Shown in pieces: positions 44,675 to 54,431 of a stretch of DNA of 64,000 bases. Below the pieces are notes generated by a model. That model saw nothing but the letters and a program-made list of their open reading frames with translations, had not been told where the DNA came from and made no database searches. Made by a program: the position numbers and the translations under genes. Source of the stretch: Shewanella denitrificans OS217. GTDB lineage: Bacteria > Pseudomonadota > Gammaproteobacteria > Enterobacterales > Shewanellaceae. Every line of letters begins with the position of its first letter. The first letter of the stretch is position 1. The stretch covers positions 806,001 to 870,000 of the forward strand of contig NC_007954.1 in NCBI RefSeq assembly GCF_000013765.1, in the 5' to 3' direction.

Positions 44675-46552
44675 TTATACCTGCCTAACACAGTTGCGTC
44701 CTGCAGATTTGGCCGAATATAACCCTTGATCGGCCTTAAGCAGCAACTGGGCTAAAGACGTTTCGTTGGTTAAACTCGTGACACCAGCACTGATGGTTTG
44801 AGGCGTGTCTGGCGTCAAGTGTTGCCACTGGGCCTGGGCGACACTAGTGACAATACGCTCAGCGATTTCTAAGGCTTGTTCCTTATTGGCGTTAGGCAGA
44901 ACCACAAGAAATTCCTCTCCACCGACACGACCTATGATGTCACTCTTGCGCATCAGGTTAGTGCAAATACCAGCCATAGTGATCAGGACTTTATCTCCCA
45001 CATCGTGGCCCCATTGATCGTTAACCCGTTTGAAATGGTCTATATCAAATGAAATTATCGCAAATGGAATTCTGTGTTTGATGGCGTGTTTTAGGCTGGT
45101 GTTTGCTTTGGCATAACAATGCCTGCGATTGGCGAGTTTGGTGAGCTCATCGGTAAGGGCGAGTTGCTTAAAGCGCACCTTACGTTTTAGCTGCACATAA
45201 GCGAACACTGACACTATCAATAAGATCAGACCCACTAATACGATAATGATGTTCTGCAGAGACTCATTGCGGGTCAATGCTTGGAGTGTTATTTCTTTTT
45301 GTTTTTGTTTTTCAATTAGTAAGCTGTTTTCTTTTTCGATTTTATTCACGTCAAAGCGGGTGCGCATCTCGGTGGTGCGCATCGACATACTGCTTTTATC
45401 TTGTTCAAGATGCAGCTCGGTATAATGACTGAGTGCAAGGTAAGCTTGCTGCCACTGATTTAAGTCTGCCAGAACCAATGCTCGCTGATTATAGAGCTCG
45501 ATTAACCCTCTGTGATTATTACTTATTTTAAACGCCGGTTCTGCTAATGCTAAGTGTTCTAACGCTTTTTGTGGTTCATTCTTGATTAAATAGGCTTGTG
45601 AAAAATGTAAATGCATAAAGCTAAAGGCATTATCTTCTTCAATCTTAAGGTATTCTTTTGCTGTTAATAGGTAAGATAGAGCCTCATCCACCCGACCTAA
45701 CTTAATTAGGTTGCCCGCTAAATGGACCGAGATTATATGCTGGAATAGTGGGTTATTCTTGTTCTTCCAATATTGATAACTGCTTTGGTATTTCTCCAGT
45801 GCCTGGCTGTGTTGTTCTAGCTCTTCCAAGGCAAAAGCAATCTGCAAATTGGTATCCATGGCTTCATCTGGATTGTGGTTATCTAAATAAGACTGTTCTA
45901 GCTTTAGTAAATAGCTTAATGCACCCTGAGGGTCCCCCAGACGGCGATAACTGGTGGCAAGCTGATGTAAGTTGTTATTAGCCCAATAGGTGAGATTAAG
46001 ATTTTCATAGAGATGTTGTGCAGTGATCAGATCTTCAAGGGCGGTGGCAAACTCGCCTTGAAAGGACAGCATTGAGCCTCTAAGACTTAAGGCGTCGGCA
46101 ATTAATTTTGGATTTTCAAGTTGATAAGCTTCTTTTACGCCTTTGTTATAATCCACAAGAGCGGCATCGAATAACTTGGTTTCTTGTAAATAAAATCCCT
46201 TACAGAGCAGCAATTCTAGATGAGTATCCGACGGCGCTTCGCTTGCGTAAATCGATTCTTGCTCTATGGCAAATTTGACTGCGAGGTTTTTTTTCGCCTC
46301 ATTGTCACTGTCTTGATTCCAACACTTGAGGGTAAGCAGTTTTTTCTGCCGCTTTATGTCATCCGCAGGGATGAGATTTTCAAGCTCCATTAAATAGCCG
46401 CCAATCTCTTGGGTTGTGGCACTGCCACCATCATCTAAGATTTTAAACAGGGCATCGACTCTGTCATCACTTTGCCATGCAAAGCACATGCTGCAGAAAA
46501 ATAGTAAGCAAAGGCAGAGTGAAACAATGGTTTTGTAAGATTTTTTTACCAA
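44675..46552 (-). CDS. Diguanylate cyclase with periplasmic TPR sensor domain
   Basis: A signal sequence (TIVSLCLCLLFFCSMCFAW) leads into about 360 residues of TPR-like helices, a coiled coil, one membrane helix (NIIIVLVGLILLIVSVFAYVQL), and a cytoplasmic GGDEF domain. The active site reads GGEEF at residues 544-548, preceded by RKSD five residues upstream, an apparent RxxD inhibitory site. It should make cyclic di-GMP with product feedback. The periplasmic TPR array would sense a protein or envelope cue. The only full-length start is TTG at 46552, with GAGAG suitably placed. It is a single gene. Confidence 0.92.
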   Translation of the reverse strand: MVKKSYKTIVSLCLCLLFFCSMCFAWQSDDRVDALFKILDDGGSATTQEIGGYLMELENLIPADDIKRQKKLLTLKCWNQDSDNEAKKNLAVKFAIEQESIYASEAPSDTHLELLLCKGFYLQETKLFDAALVDYNKGVKEAYQLENPKLIADALSLRGSMLSFQGEFATALEDLITAQHLYENLNLTYWANNNLHQLATSYRRLGDPQGALSYLLKLEQSYLDNHNPDEAMDTNLQIAFALEELEQHSQALEKYQSSYQYWKNKNNPLFQHIISVHLAGNLIKLGRVDEALSYLLTAKEYLKIEEDNAFSFMHLHFSQAYLIKNEPQKALEHLALAEPAFKISNNHRGLIELYNQRALVLADLNQWQQAYLALSHYTELHLEQDKSSMSMRTTEMRTRFDVNKIEKENSLLIEKQKQKEITLQALTRNESLQNIIIVLVGLILLIVSVFAYVQLKRKVRFKQLALTDELTKLANRRHCYAKANTSLKHAIKHRIPFAIISFDIDHFKRVNDQWGHDVGDKVLITMAGICTNLMRKSDIIGRVGGEEFLVVLPNANKEQALEIAERIVTSVAQAQWQHLTPDTPQTISAGVTSLTNETSLAQLLLKADQGLYSAKSAGRNCVRQV

Positions 46553-46812
46553 TATAAACTCTCAATCAATGGCGACGCACTAAGTATAGTTAGGGATTAA
46601 ATTTTTGTAGCTAATACGATAACTTGGATAAATTAAAGGATGAAAATAGCTATTTTTAGTTGGGCGGTTCACGTTAGCATGAGTCACAAATGGCAGCTAA
46701 TAAGTAAAGCATCTAGCTTAGGTGTCTTTGCATTTTGCATTCTTGCGAGGTATAAATGCAGCCCATTTAGTTCGTGCAGCACCTGTCTGCGTATGTGTAT
46801 AAGAGAATCCTC

Positions 46813-47247
46813 ATGAATCAAGTTAGCTCAGAATACCAAGCCGTTGCCAAAAACATCGCCTTTAATGTTGCCAATAAAGTCTTACCTATGGCGAAACTAC
46901 CTGAAACCTTGGCGCAGGCTTATGATGGGCTATTTAACGAGTTAATCGAAGATAGGGCAGGGTTATTTACTCGAAGCTGGGATGCCTTACCAGCCAGTGC
47001 GCAAAAGCTGATGCCTAAAGCTGAGTTTCATGGCTTTTATATCGCTAATGCCTGGATGCAGCTTAGTCGCGTGGCGCAAGAAATTGCCGACAGTGCTGAA
47101 AATGAAGAAGAGATGAATAACAATGAGTACGATGGCGTGTTTGGTCGCTTGGCTGAGCAATCATTAAAAGAGTGCTTACGTAAGCTTAAAAAAGCCCGCA
47201 CCGAACGTTCTATGCTCAATAGTTTTAAGCAAGTGATGGCGCCATAA
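46813..47247 (+). CDS. Small conserved hypothetical protein (possibly DUF3069)
   Basis: This 144-residue soluble protein is helical, with MNQVSSEYQAVAKNIAFNVANKVLPMAKLPE at the start and an acidic stretch (AENEEEMNNNEYDG) before a basic C-terminal helix LKECLRKLKKARTERSML. It may belong to DUF3069, but I am not certain. There is no signal peptide or metal motif. ATG 46813 is chosen, since upstream in-frame codons from 46774 look non-coding. It is convergent with maeA across a bidirectional terminator. Confidence 0.72.
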   Translation: MNQVSSEYQAVAKNIAFNVANKVLPMAKLPETLAQAYDGLFNELIEDRAGLFTRSWDALPASAQKLMPKAEFHGFYIANAWMQLSRVAQEIADSAENEEEMNNNEYDGVFGRLAEQSLKECLRKLKKARTERSMLNSFKQVMAP

Positions 47248-47274
47248 CTATTTAGACAGCAAGAAGATTGAAAT

Positions 47275-47304
47275 AAAAATCCCAGCATTGGCTGGGATTT
47301 TTTT
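47275..47304. terminator. Bidirectional intrinsic terminator
   Basis: ATCCCAGC and GCTGGGAT form a stem with an A-run before and a T-run after, serving the convergent gene at 46813 and maeA. Confidence 0.93.
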
Positions 47305-47326
47305 AAGCAAATGAAGCTAGCTGAAA

Positions 47327-49015
47327 TTAGAATGAAGTACGCTTATAACGGCGATACTTAGGTTCCCAAAAGTTTTTCTCGATAGACTTATTCAATAGCT
47401 CATCAGTCAGTGGTAGTGCCAGGCCTTGAGCCATCGCCACTTTAGCAACCGCAAAGGCGATATACTTGCTGACTTTTTGAATATCATCGAGTTTAGGCAA
47501 TAGAGAACCTGTTCTCGTTGTTCCAAGGGGAGAGCACTCGGCCAAGGCACGACTGGATGCCATTAACATCTCATCAGACACGCGTTTAGCACGACAAGCC
47601 AATACCCCTAGGCCAATACCTGGGAAAATGAAACTGTTGTTGCACTGGGCAATCTCAAAGGTTTCATCACCAATGGTCACAGGCTCAAACGGGCTACCAG
47701 TGGCAACCAGTGCTTGGCCATTGGTCCAATTAAGCACGTCTTCAGGTGTGGCTTCCACACGACTGGTAGGATTTGATAACGGGAACACTATCGGCCGTGG
47801 GCAATGTAAATGCATGGCGCGGATCACGGCTTCAGTGAATTGACCCGGTGAGCCAGAGACACCTATCAATACGGTAGGCTTAGCATTATTGATAACATTT
47901 AGCAGTGACACGCTATCGCCTTCAATGTGCCATTGACTAACCGTCGCACTACTTTGGGCAAGTTTTTGTTGGAATGGCAATAAGTTAGCTGTGTTATCTT
48001 GCAGTAGCCCTAAGCGGTCAACCATGAAGACTTGTGAGCGGGCTTGTGCTTCACTAATCCCTTCAGAGATCATCTGCGCCACGATTGCTTCGGCAATGCC
48101 GCAACCTGCGCTACCGGCACCTAAGAATACCACTCTTTGTTTACTGAGCTGGGTATTTGCCGCTTTACTCGCGGCTAATAATGAACCCACAGTCACGGCA
48201 GCCGTGCCTTGTATGTCATCATTGAAACAGCAGTACTGATCCTTATAACGCTCCAACAATGGCATGGCATTGCGTTGAGCAAAGTCTTCAAATTGGATTA
48301 ACACATCAGGCCATCTGCGATGCACAGCTTCCATAAAGGCTTCAACAAAGTCGGCGTAATCTTGGCCTTCTATGCGGCGGTGACGCCAGCCCATGTACAT
48401 AGGGTCATCCAATAACTCTTGGTTATCTGTACCTACGTCTAAGGTAATAGGCAAGGTATAGGCAGGGCTTATGCCGCCACAGCTGGTATACAGGGACAGT
48501 TTACCAATCGGGATCCCCATGCCGCCAATGCCTTGATCCCCAAGACCTAAAATACGTTCGCCATCGGTGACAACTATGACTTTTACCTTGTGGCGAGTCG
48601 AATTGTTTAGAATGTCGTCGATTCTGTCTTTATTGGAATAGGAGATAAACAGACCACGGTTACGGCGATAGTTTTTAGAGAAACGCTCACAAGCCAGACC
48701 CACGGTTGGGGTATAGATGATAGGCATCATTTCGGTGATATTGTTACGCACCAATCGATAGAATAAGGTCTCGTTAGTATCTTGAATGTTTCTTAGATAG
48801 ATATGCTTATCGAGATCGTTACTGAAATTACTGAACTGGGCATAGGCACGGGCCGCTTGCTCTTCAATGGTTTCAATAACATAAGGAAGTAACCCTTCAA
48901 GATTAAAGAAAATGCGCTCTTCTTCACTAAAAGCGCTGCCTTTGTTGATCAAGGGAGCTTCGAGGATTGCCGGACCTGCAAAAGGAAGATAGAGAGGGCG
49001 TTTAGTATCGTCCAT
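47327..49015 (-). CDS. maeA: NAD-dependent malic enzyme
   Basis: This enzyme oxidatively decarboxylates malate to pyruvate. The 562-residue protein has the malic-enzyme features: IIYTPTVGLACERFSKNYRR, VVTDGERILGLGDQGIGGMGIPIGK, FEDFAQRNAMPLLERY, CFNDDIQGTAAV and the nucleotide loop FLGAGSAGCGIAEAIV. Length and sequence match E. coli MaeA (SfcA, 565). The start at 49015 has AAGG six bases upstream; an in-frame ATG at 49039 is less likely. It is monocistronic, with a shared terminator downstream. Confidence 0.96.
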   Translation of the reverse strand: MDDTKRPLYLPFAGPAILEAPLINKGSAFSEEERIFFNLEGLLPYVIETIEEQAARAYAQFSNFSNDLDKHIYLRNIQDTNETLFYRLVRNNITEMMPIIYTPTVGLACERFSKNYRRNRGLFISYSNKDRIDDILNNSTRHKVKVIVVTDGERILGLGDQGIGGMGIPIGKLSLYTSCGGISPAYTLPITLDVGTDNQELLDDPMYMGWRHRRIEGQDYADFVEAFMEAVHRRWPDVLIQFEDFAQRNAMPLLERYKDQYCCFNDDIQGTAAVTVGSLLAASKAANTQLSKQRVVFLGAGSAGCGIAEAIVAQMISEGISEAQARSQVFMVDRLGLLQDNTANLLPFQQKLAQSSATVSQWHIEGDSVSLLNVINNAKPTVLIGVSGSPGQFTEAVIRAMHLHCPRPIVFPLSNPTSRVEATPEDVLNWTNGQALVATGSPFEPVTIGDETFEIAQCNNSFIFPGIGLGVLACRAKRVSDEMLMASSRALAECSPLGTTRTGSLLPKLDDIQKVSKYIAFAVAKVAMAQGLALPLTDELLNKSIEKNFWEPKYRRYKRTSF

Positions 49016-49190
49016 AGATAACCTTTTATGATGATTCACAATTTAACATTTGTTAATCAGCTAAGATTATCACGTCTTAAAAACTTTGTGGTCTGTTAAG
49101 TGTGGCTTTTCAACGTTTTTAAGCTTGCCGAGGCTCTATAGATTCTTTTGGATGATATTAACGCAGAAAAAGTGCTGAATTAGATAGCAA

Positions 49191-49212
49191 AACGCACCGA
49201 GAACGGTGCGTT
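49191..49212 (-). terminator. Hairpin terminator after the DUF1456 gene
   Basis: A 9-bp stem (AACGCACCG with CGGTGCGTT) and a 4-base loop are followed on the minus strand by a short T-run. Confidence 0.6.
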
Positions 49213-49248
49213 AAATATGGCTAATCAACAGAAGTCACCCCCTAGGGA

Positions 49249-49713
49249 TTACACGCCTCTGTGTTTTATCGATAACCCTTTAATAAAGTTACGCAGCACT
49301 TGGTCGCCACAGGCTTTATAGTTTTTATGATCAGGGCTTCTGAACAGCGCGCCTAATTCTGATTTTGACATAGCAAAGTCAGCCGAGGCTAATGACGCTA
49401 TTATATCTTCCTCACGAAGTTCAAGTGCAACTCGCAGTTTTTTGAAGATCAAGTTATTCGTCAGTTGTTTAAGAGGCGTCGGGATCTCAGCGCCTGGCTT
49501 AAGACCACGATTCTCTATGATTAATCCATCCAAAAACTGACACATTAAGCTGTCGTTACAGGCTTGATAGCCTTCCTCTTCTTCCTTCTTTAACAGAGCA
49601 ATAATTTGCTCGGTAGATATTTCCACTTTAGCTTTGGCGAAAATAGCGATCATCTTGGCATTTGAATAATCAAACACAAAACGAACGCGACGAAGAATAT
49701 CATTGTTAATCAT
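49249..49713 (-). CDS. DUF1456 family protein (YehS-like)
   Basis: This 154-residue protein contains two copies of the ~70-residue DUF1456 unit. The first is NDILRRVRFVFDYSNAKMIAIFAKAKVEIS and the second NNLIFKKLRVALELREEDIIASLASADFAMS, each followed by a C-D/N-x2-L-x-FL/I-x-GL-type ending. E. coli YehS is the same length (156). The function is unknown and no catalytic residues stand out. It is a single gene on the minus strand, divergent from the TonB receptor. Confidence 0.92.
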   Translation of the reverse strand: MINNDILRRVRFVFDYSNAKMIAIFAKAKVEISTEQIIALLKKEEEEGYQACNDSLMCQFLDGLIIENRGLKPGAEIPTPLKQLTNNLIFKKLRVALELREEDIIASLASADFAMSKSELGALFRSPDHKNYKACGDQVLRNFIKGLSIKHRGV

Positions 49714-50062
49714 AGGTTTCTCTGGCGCATGGGCGCAATCAATTTATAGAGTTAGCATTATAACTGTATCGCTCACAGTTTGATAACTTTAGCGCGTGAA
49801 ATTTTATTTTGAGCATCGATTAAGACCAGATACTTAATATCGGATAAAAAGATGGCTGAAGAAAAGACGAGGTCAGTTCATAACGGGGCTTTAGGGGATG
49901 AAAGCTATTTTTTGTAACATATCAGTGTAAATTTGAAATTGACTTTTTCATATAAATCTTTAGTTTAGTTTGTTGATGTTAATTAAGTGTATATTTAATG
50001 TATCTATTTAGGTTCTGTGCACATCAAATAATAATGACTCATAAAATGAATTAAGGAAGATC
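49714..50062. other. Intergenic region with divergent promoters
   Basis: About 350 bp of A/T-rich DNA separate the YehS-like gene and the TonB receptor gene. I see no gene and no convincing operator. A TTGACT at 49939-49944 might be a -35 element for the receptor, but no good -10 is correctly spaced. Confidence 0.5.
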
Positions 50063-52606
50063 ATGAAAAAAATATTCTTATGGCCAAGTGCTTGCGCCCT
50101 CGCGGTGTCAGTCTCTATCACTCCAAATGTAATTGCTGCTGAGAAAAGTGTTGAGCGTATAGAGGTGACAGGATCACGTATTAAGCGTACCGATATTGAA
50201 GGGCCATCGCCTGTCCAATCTATCAATAAAGACGATATCGCTAACATGGGTTTTGACAACCTACAACAATTACTCGAGCGCATGCCTGCAAACGGTTCCG
50301 GTGCATTCTCAACTCGTGGAAACAGCCAAGATTCTACCGCTAATGGTGGAGCATCAATCAGTTTACGTGGCTTAGGACCTGATGCCACCTTGGTTCTTAT
50401 CAATGGTCGCCGTGTTGGCGCGAGTGCTTTTGCTGAAGGAATTTCGAATTCGTTTGTCGATATCAATAATATCCCTGTTTCGGCCATTGAACGGATTGAT
50501 ATTCTCAAAGATGGTGCATCAGCTATTTATGGTTCCGATGCGATTGCCGGTGTAGTCAACATTATCTTAAGAAAAGACATTGAAGGTATTGAGCTTAGCC
50601 TTGGTTATGGTGATGATAATGGTACTGGTTATGATGAGACAAAAGGGAGTTTAGTATGGGGCGTAAAAGCCGATAAAGGCAGCGCGTCAATTATCCTTGA
50701 TTACTTTACCAATGGCACTTTGTCTGCAGAAGACATGGGCCGCTTTGGTACCGCTAACCAATCACCTTACGGCGGTGACGATTCTCGTTCATCACGTGGC
50801 TTCCCTGGCTATTTTTATGTTAATGGCGTACAAACTATTGACCCTGATTGCCCAGCAGATAGCATCGATGGTGAATATTGTTTATTTGACTATGGTCCAT
50901 ACAACATGACCATTCCTACCTCTGAACGTGTGGGCGCTATTGGCCAATTTGATTACATGTTAGGTGATGATTTAACTGCATTTTTAGAGTTGTCTGTACA
51001 ACACAACACTTCTGAGGCCGGTGGTGCACCAACGCCACTGGATGAAAAAGCAAAAATGACAGTACCAGGCACCCATCCTAATAATCCATGGGGCCAGGAT
51101 ATTAAAATAGGCCGTTTTAGAACCGTTGACGCTGGTGCTCGTCGTTGGGATATCGAGTCGGATACCATGCGTGTGGTTGCCGGACTTCGCGGTGTAGTTA
51201 ATGATTGGGATTGGGAAGTGTCAGCGCAACGTGGGCGCAGTGAATCGACTCAGACAGGGGATCGCAGCCAAGGTTGGGTGAGAACAGATTTCCTACAAGC
51301 CGAAATTGATGCGGGCAACTACAATCCATTTGGCGGCACTATCAATTCGCAAGATGTGATTGACCGTATTACCACCAATTTAGTAAGACAAGGTAAGTCA
51401 AGCATCACAGCTTATGATGCCAGCATTTCTGGGCATGCATTTACCATTGCTGATCGCGATATTATGATGGCTGCCGGTGCCGAGTATCGCGAAGAAAGCG
51501 TCAGTGACGTGCCTGATGATCAGTTTCAACGTGGTTTGATTTTTGGTACTGAAGCTGTATCTGCGTTTGGTTCACGAGACCAACATGCTGCCTATGTAGA
51601 ATTCTCTATTCCTGTTGCGGATAACTTTGAGCTGCAGTTAGCGGGTCGTTACGATAGCTACAGTGATTTTGGTTCAACTACTAACCCTAAAATTGCCTTC
51701 CAGTGGGGTATTAGTGACGAGGTAACCGCTCGTGGTTCTTGGTCTACCGGTTTCCGTGCACCATCGTTAGCGCAAATTGGTCTTGGTCCATCTGAGAAAA
51801 GTGACTTTTTAGTGGATAGATATCGCTGTGCTGCCGATAATCTAGACTGTGGAAAACTTGACTATAATTTCCTGTTTGCCGGTAACCCTGACCTTGAAGC
51901 TGAAGAGTCTGAAACGTGGAACTTGGGTATGATTTGGGCACCCAGTCAGCAGTTTGATATTGGTTTTGATATATTCAATATCTTACAAGACAACAAGATT
52001 GACGCGCTGCAAAACAAAGATCTTTATGCCGCAAATTGTAATGATCAAAACAGTACCGTTTGCCGGCGAACAGCGCCCCAAGCTGGGCAAACATTTGGTT
52101 CGATTGACGTGATCCAATCAGCCTTTATCAACATTGGTTCGCAAGAAGTACAAGGCGTGGATTTATCGACTCATTATGGTCTTGAACTAGACAACTACGG
52201 CGATATTAAGTTTGGTGTAGAGTACAGCTACTTAATCAGTTTTGAGAAAGAAATTGATGGTAAAACTATCGATTATACAGGCGAGTATGAGTATCCACAG
52301 CACAGATGGTTGGCGACAACCAACTGGAACATGGACGACTTTGCGGCTAACGTAAATTTCAGCTACATAGGTGAGTTTGAAGACTTCAATAAAACGCGTA
52401 CTGTTGATGCACAGTTGTTAGTGGACATGTCGGGTTCTTATCGTTTCAACGATACGGTTAAATTAACCCTTGGTGTTAATAATCTGTTTGATGAAGAGCC
52501 ATCATTTGCTATTGGCGATGGTGATGCTGATTTATACGGTTATGCTATGGGCGTGCATAACCCATTAGGCCGTTATATTTATACTAAAGTCACAATGAAC
52601 TTCTAA
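50063..52606 (+). CDS. TonB-dependent receptor, substrate unknown
   Basis: This 847-residue outer-membrane receptor has a signal peptide ending VIAAEK, a TonB-box/plug start (VERIEVTGSRIKRTDIEGPSP), a plug with SLRGLGPDATLVLINGRRV and ERIDILKDGASAIYGSDAIAGVVNI, and a long barrel ending YTKVTMNF with the terminal Phe. The IKRTDIEGPSPVQ form of the plug is typical of large marine-bacterial receptors for carbohydrates, peptides or other organics rather than a specific siderophore, so the ligand is open. AAGGAAG precedes the start. It has its own terminator, and a GST gene follows. Confidence 0.93.
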   Translation: MKKIFLWPSACALAVSVSITPNVIAAEKSVERIEVTGSRIKRTDIEGPSPVQSINKDDIANMGFDNLQQLLERMPANGSGAFSTRGNSQDSTANGGASISLRGLGPDATLVLINGRRVGASAFAEGISNSFVDINNIPVSAIERIDILKDGASAIYGSDAIAGVVNIILRKDIEGIELSLGYGDDNGTGYDETKGSLVWGVKADKGSASIILDYFTNGTLSAEDMGRFGTANQSPYGGDDSRSSRGFPGYFYVNGVQTIDPDCPADSIDGEYCLFDYGPYNMTIPTSERVGAIGQFDYMLGDDLTAFLELSVQHNTSEAGGAPTPLDEKAKMTVPGTHPNNPWGQDIKIGRFRTVDAGARRWDIESDTMRVVAGLRGVVNDWDWEVSAQRGRSESTQTGDRSQGWVRTDFLQAEIDAGNYNPFGGTINSQDVIDRITTNLVRQGKSSITAYDASISGHAFTIADRDIMMAAGAEYREESVSDVPDDQFQRGLIFGTEAVSAFGSRDQHAAYVEFSIPVADNFELQLAGRYDSYSDFGSTTNPKIAFQWGISDEVTARGSWSTGFRAPSLAQIGLGPSEKSDFLVDRYRCAADNLDCGKLDYNFLFAGNPDLEAEESETWNLGMIWAPSQQFDIGFDIFNILQDNKIDALQNKDLYAANCNDQNSTVCRRTAPQAGQTFGSIDVIQSAFINIGSQEVQGVDLSTHYGLELDNYGDIKFGVEYSYLISFEKEIDGKTIDYTGEYEYPQHRWLATTNWNMDDFAANVNFSYIGEFEDFNKTRTVDAQLLVDMSGSYRFNDTVKLTLGVNNLFDEEPSFAIGDGDADLYGYAMGVHNPLGRYIYTKVTMNF

Positions 52607-52630
52607 TGACAAGGTCATAAGCTAAACAAC

Positions 52631-52666
52631 AGCCACATTCACTCATGGTGCAATGTGGCTTTTTTA
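52631..52666 (+). terminator. Intrinsic terminator after the TonB receptor gene
   Basis: AGCCACATT pairs with AATGTGGCT and runs into six T. Confidence 0.9.
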
Positions 52667-52688
52667 ACCTCATGTTAAGGAGCATAAG

Positions 52689-53333
52689 ATGATCACTCTC
52701 TATGGTACCCCGAGAAGTCGTGCATTGCGCGTGTCTTGGGCGTTAGAAGAATTAGGCTTAGATTGGCAATTTAACTTTATTAATTTCTTAAAGGGTGACA
52801 ACCGCGCGCAGACTTTCTTAGGCTTAAACCCAAGCGGTAAAATTCCTGTGCTCACAGATGATGATCTAGTCGTGACAGAATCTGCCGCCATCGTCAGTTA
52901 TTTAGCTGCGCAATATGGCCAAGAGACCTTATTACCGTCAAAAACTGCAACTAAGACAGAGCTGGCGCGATTTAACGAGTGGTACAGTTTTATTATCAGC
53001 GAGCTCGAGCAGCCTCTATGGAGTATGGGGAAGCACAAGTTTGCACTTCCTGAGGCACAAAGGCTCAGCGCTATGCGTGATGTGGCGATGTGGGAGTTTG
53101 ATAAGGCGGCCGCCATTGCCGAAGATTGGACCCCAGAAAGTGGATTTTTGCTTGGCGATAAGTTTACCATTATCGATATTTTATTGTGTCACACCTTGAT
53201 GTGGGCCACAGTATTCGAGCAGACAATTCCTGCAAAACTGGCCGCTTATCGAGACCGGTTACAACAAAGGCCCGCCTTGATTTCAGCACTCAAAAAAACA
53301 GAAGCCATAGCCAAAGCGGCCCAAGCTGAATAG
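52689..53333 (+). CDS. Glutathione S-transferase family protein
   Basis: This 214-residue protein has the GST fold: an N-terminal thioredoxin-like domain with ITLYGTPRSRALRVSWALEELG and the cis-proline/glutathione-binding segment LNPSGKIPVLTDDDLVVTESAAIVSYLA, then a helical C-terminal domain ending with GDKFTIIDILLCHTLMWA. It would conjugate or reduce substrates with glutathione. The class and substrate are not readable. AAGGAG precedes the ATG. It sits right after the TonB receptor terminator and has its own hairpin downstream. Confidence 0.9.
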   Translation: MITLYGTPRSRALRVSWALEELGLDWQFNFINFLKGDNRAQTFLGLNPSGKIPVLTDDDLVVTESAAIVSYLAAQYGQETLLPSKTATKTELARFNEWYSFIISELEQPLWSMGKHKFALPEAQRLSAMRDVAMWEFDKAAAIAEDWTPESGFLLGDKFTIIDILLCHTLMWATVFEQTIPAKLAAYRDRLQQRPALISALKKTEAIAKAAQAE

Positions 53334-53379
53334 TGAAAGAGCCAGTGTTGGGATTGATTGAAGGATTAAGATTAACAAT

Positions 53380-53402
53380 AAGGGAAGCCACGGCTTCCCT
53401 TA
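53380..53402. terminator. Hairpin between convergent genes
   Basis: AAGGGAAGCC and GGCTTCCCTT form a 10-bp stem with a short loop, with A/T bases on both sides. It suits bidirectional termination. Confidence 0.6.
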
Positions 53403-53448
53403 TTTCTGAGTCAGTTGTTTGTAGCAATGAAATGAGTTAAGTCACAAG

Positions 53449-53949
53449 TTACAGCTGGGTAGCAGCCCATTTAGCACGGCTTTCACGGCTTTCGCTCATG
53501 CCGTTGTCAGCGCGGTAGCGCTTGTAAGCTTCTGCATCCAATGCCACTAAGCTAACGTCCACTTCCAGCACCAGTTTACATTCTTTCTTGATGCGCCAAG
53601 CTGCAGTGTTATACAGCTCAGTTAACGGCAGTGAGCTTAAAAACTCAGGGTTGTATTGAGTGTATAGTGCCTGAGTGGGGTAAACCACGAAGGCTAAACG
53701 GCGCTTAGGCTCTTTTTTAAATAGCTCTTCGATGCCATCAGTAGTATTAAGCACTTGCATCTCAATAATATCATCTATGTCCAGTAGCTTCTTTTGCGCT
53801 AAATCTGGCGCTTGTTGTTCACCGGTTTCCCAGGCGAGGACATCGTCAGTACTGGCTTTAGTGATCTCAGCGACTTGCTCAACCGTTAGCCCTAGTGATA
53901 GGCGTAAATAGTGTATTTCAATGGCATTTAAGCCTGTATTTTTAGACAT
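53449..53949 (-). CDS. HTH-containing hypothetical protein (YdiL/DUF4447-like)
   Basis: Residues ~8-60 look like a lambda-repressor-style helix-turn-helix: IEIHYLRLSLGLTVEQVAEITKASTDDVLAWETGEQQAP. The remainder is unrelated to known effector domains and includes RRLAFVVYPTQALYTQYNPEFLSSL. This is the pattern of YdiL/DUF4447-type proteins seen in Shewanella. Whether it binds DNA is not shown. The SMI1/KNR4-like gene lies 80 bp upstream on the same strand, so the two could be cotranscribed. Confidence 0.72.
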   Translation of the reverse strand: MSKNTGLNAIEIHYLRLSLGLTVEQVAEITKASTDDVLAWETGEQQAPDLAQKKLLDIDDIIEMQVLNTTDGIEELFKKEPKRRLAFVVYPTQALYTQYNPEFLSSLPLTELYNTAAWRIKKECKLVLEVDVSLVALDAEAYKRYRADNGMSESRESRAKWAATQL

Positions 53950-54029
53950 GATATATCCTGCTTAACGCGTGTATATAGGCTTTAGGGCCGCGAGTTGGTT
54001 TTAGTTTAGCTTTTAGTTCAGTGCCTAGC

Positions 54030-54431
54030 TTAGTTATTAAGCCAAACACGGTCGACCCAATGCCAGAATGATTCAAACACTTCACCAACGAAGCGGCCAT
54101 TTTTCCAAAAATGAACTTGTCCATCCTGATCGATACAGTAGAAGTTATCGCCTTGTTGGCAAATGGCAATCAGCTCTCTGGGTAAGCCGATAGACCAAGC
54201 GTAACAGGTGACCTCGGGTAAATAGGTGTGAGACTGAGGATCGCTTGCGGTCACAGGCTCAATATGGCCATAGACAACATCGCTGGCTTCCATTAGGTAG
54301 ACTTTTAATTCCCGCGGTAAGGAGATCAAAATTTGCTCTTCTACCTCCACCAATTGCTCGAAACTTGCCAATTCTAACGGCACAGGTACAGGCTCATTTA
54401 AGGCCTGTAGTTGTTCAATCAATTCATGCAT
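54030..54431 (-). CDS. SMI1/KNR4 (SUKH-like) domain protein
   Basis: This ~133-residue protein fits the SMI1/KNR4 fold: LVEVEEQILISLPRELKVYLMEASDVVYGHIEP, then the strand-rich middle and FYCIDQDGQVHFWKNG before a closing helix ESFWHWVDRVWL. In bacteria this superfamily includes immunity proteins for contact-dependent and polymorphic toxins, but many single-copy members have no toxin partner. No toxin gene is adjacent, so an immunity role is not supported. The start at 54431 is preferred over a TTG at 54434. Confidence 0.8.
   Translation of the reverse strand: MHELIEQLQALNEPVPVPLELASFEQLVEVEEQILISLPRELKVYLMEASDVVYGHIEPVTASDPQSHTYLPEVTCYAWSIGLPRELIAICQQGDNFYCIDQDGQVHFWKNGRFVGEVFESFWHWVDRVWLNN

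Noticed and set aside
54030..54431. Immunity protein of a toxin system
   Set aside because: No toxin, secretion or repeat-rich polymorphic toxin gene lies nearby; only the fold is shared.
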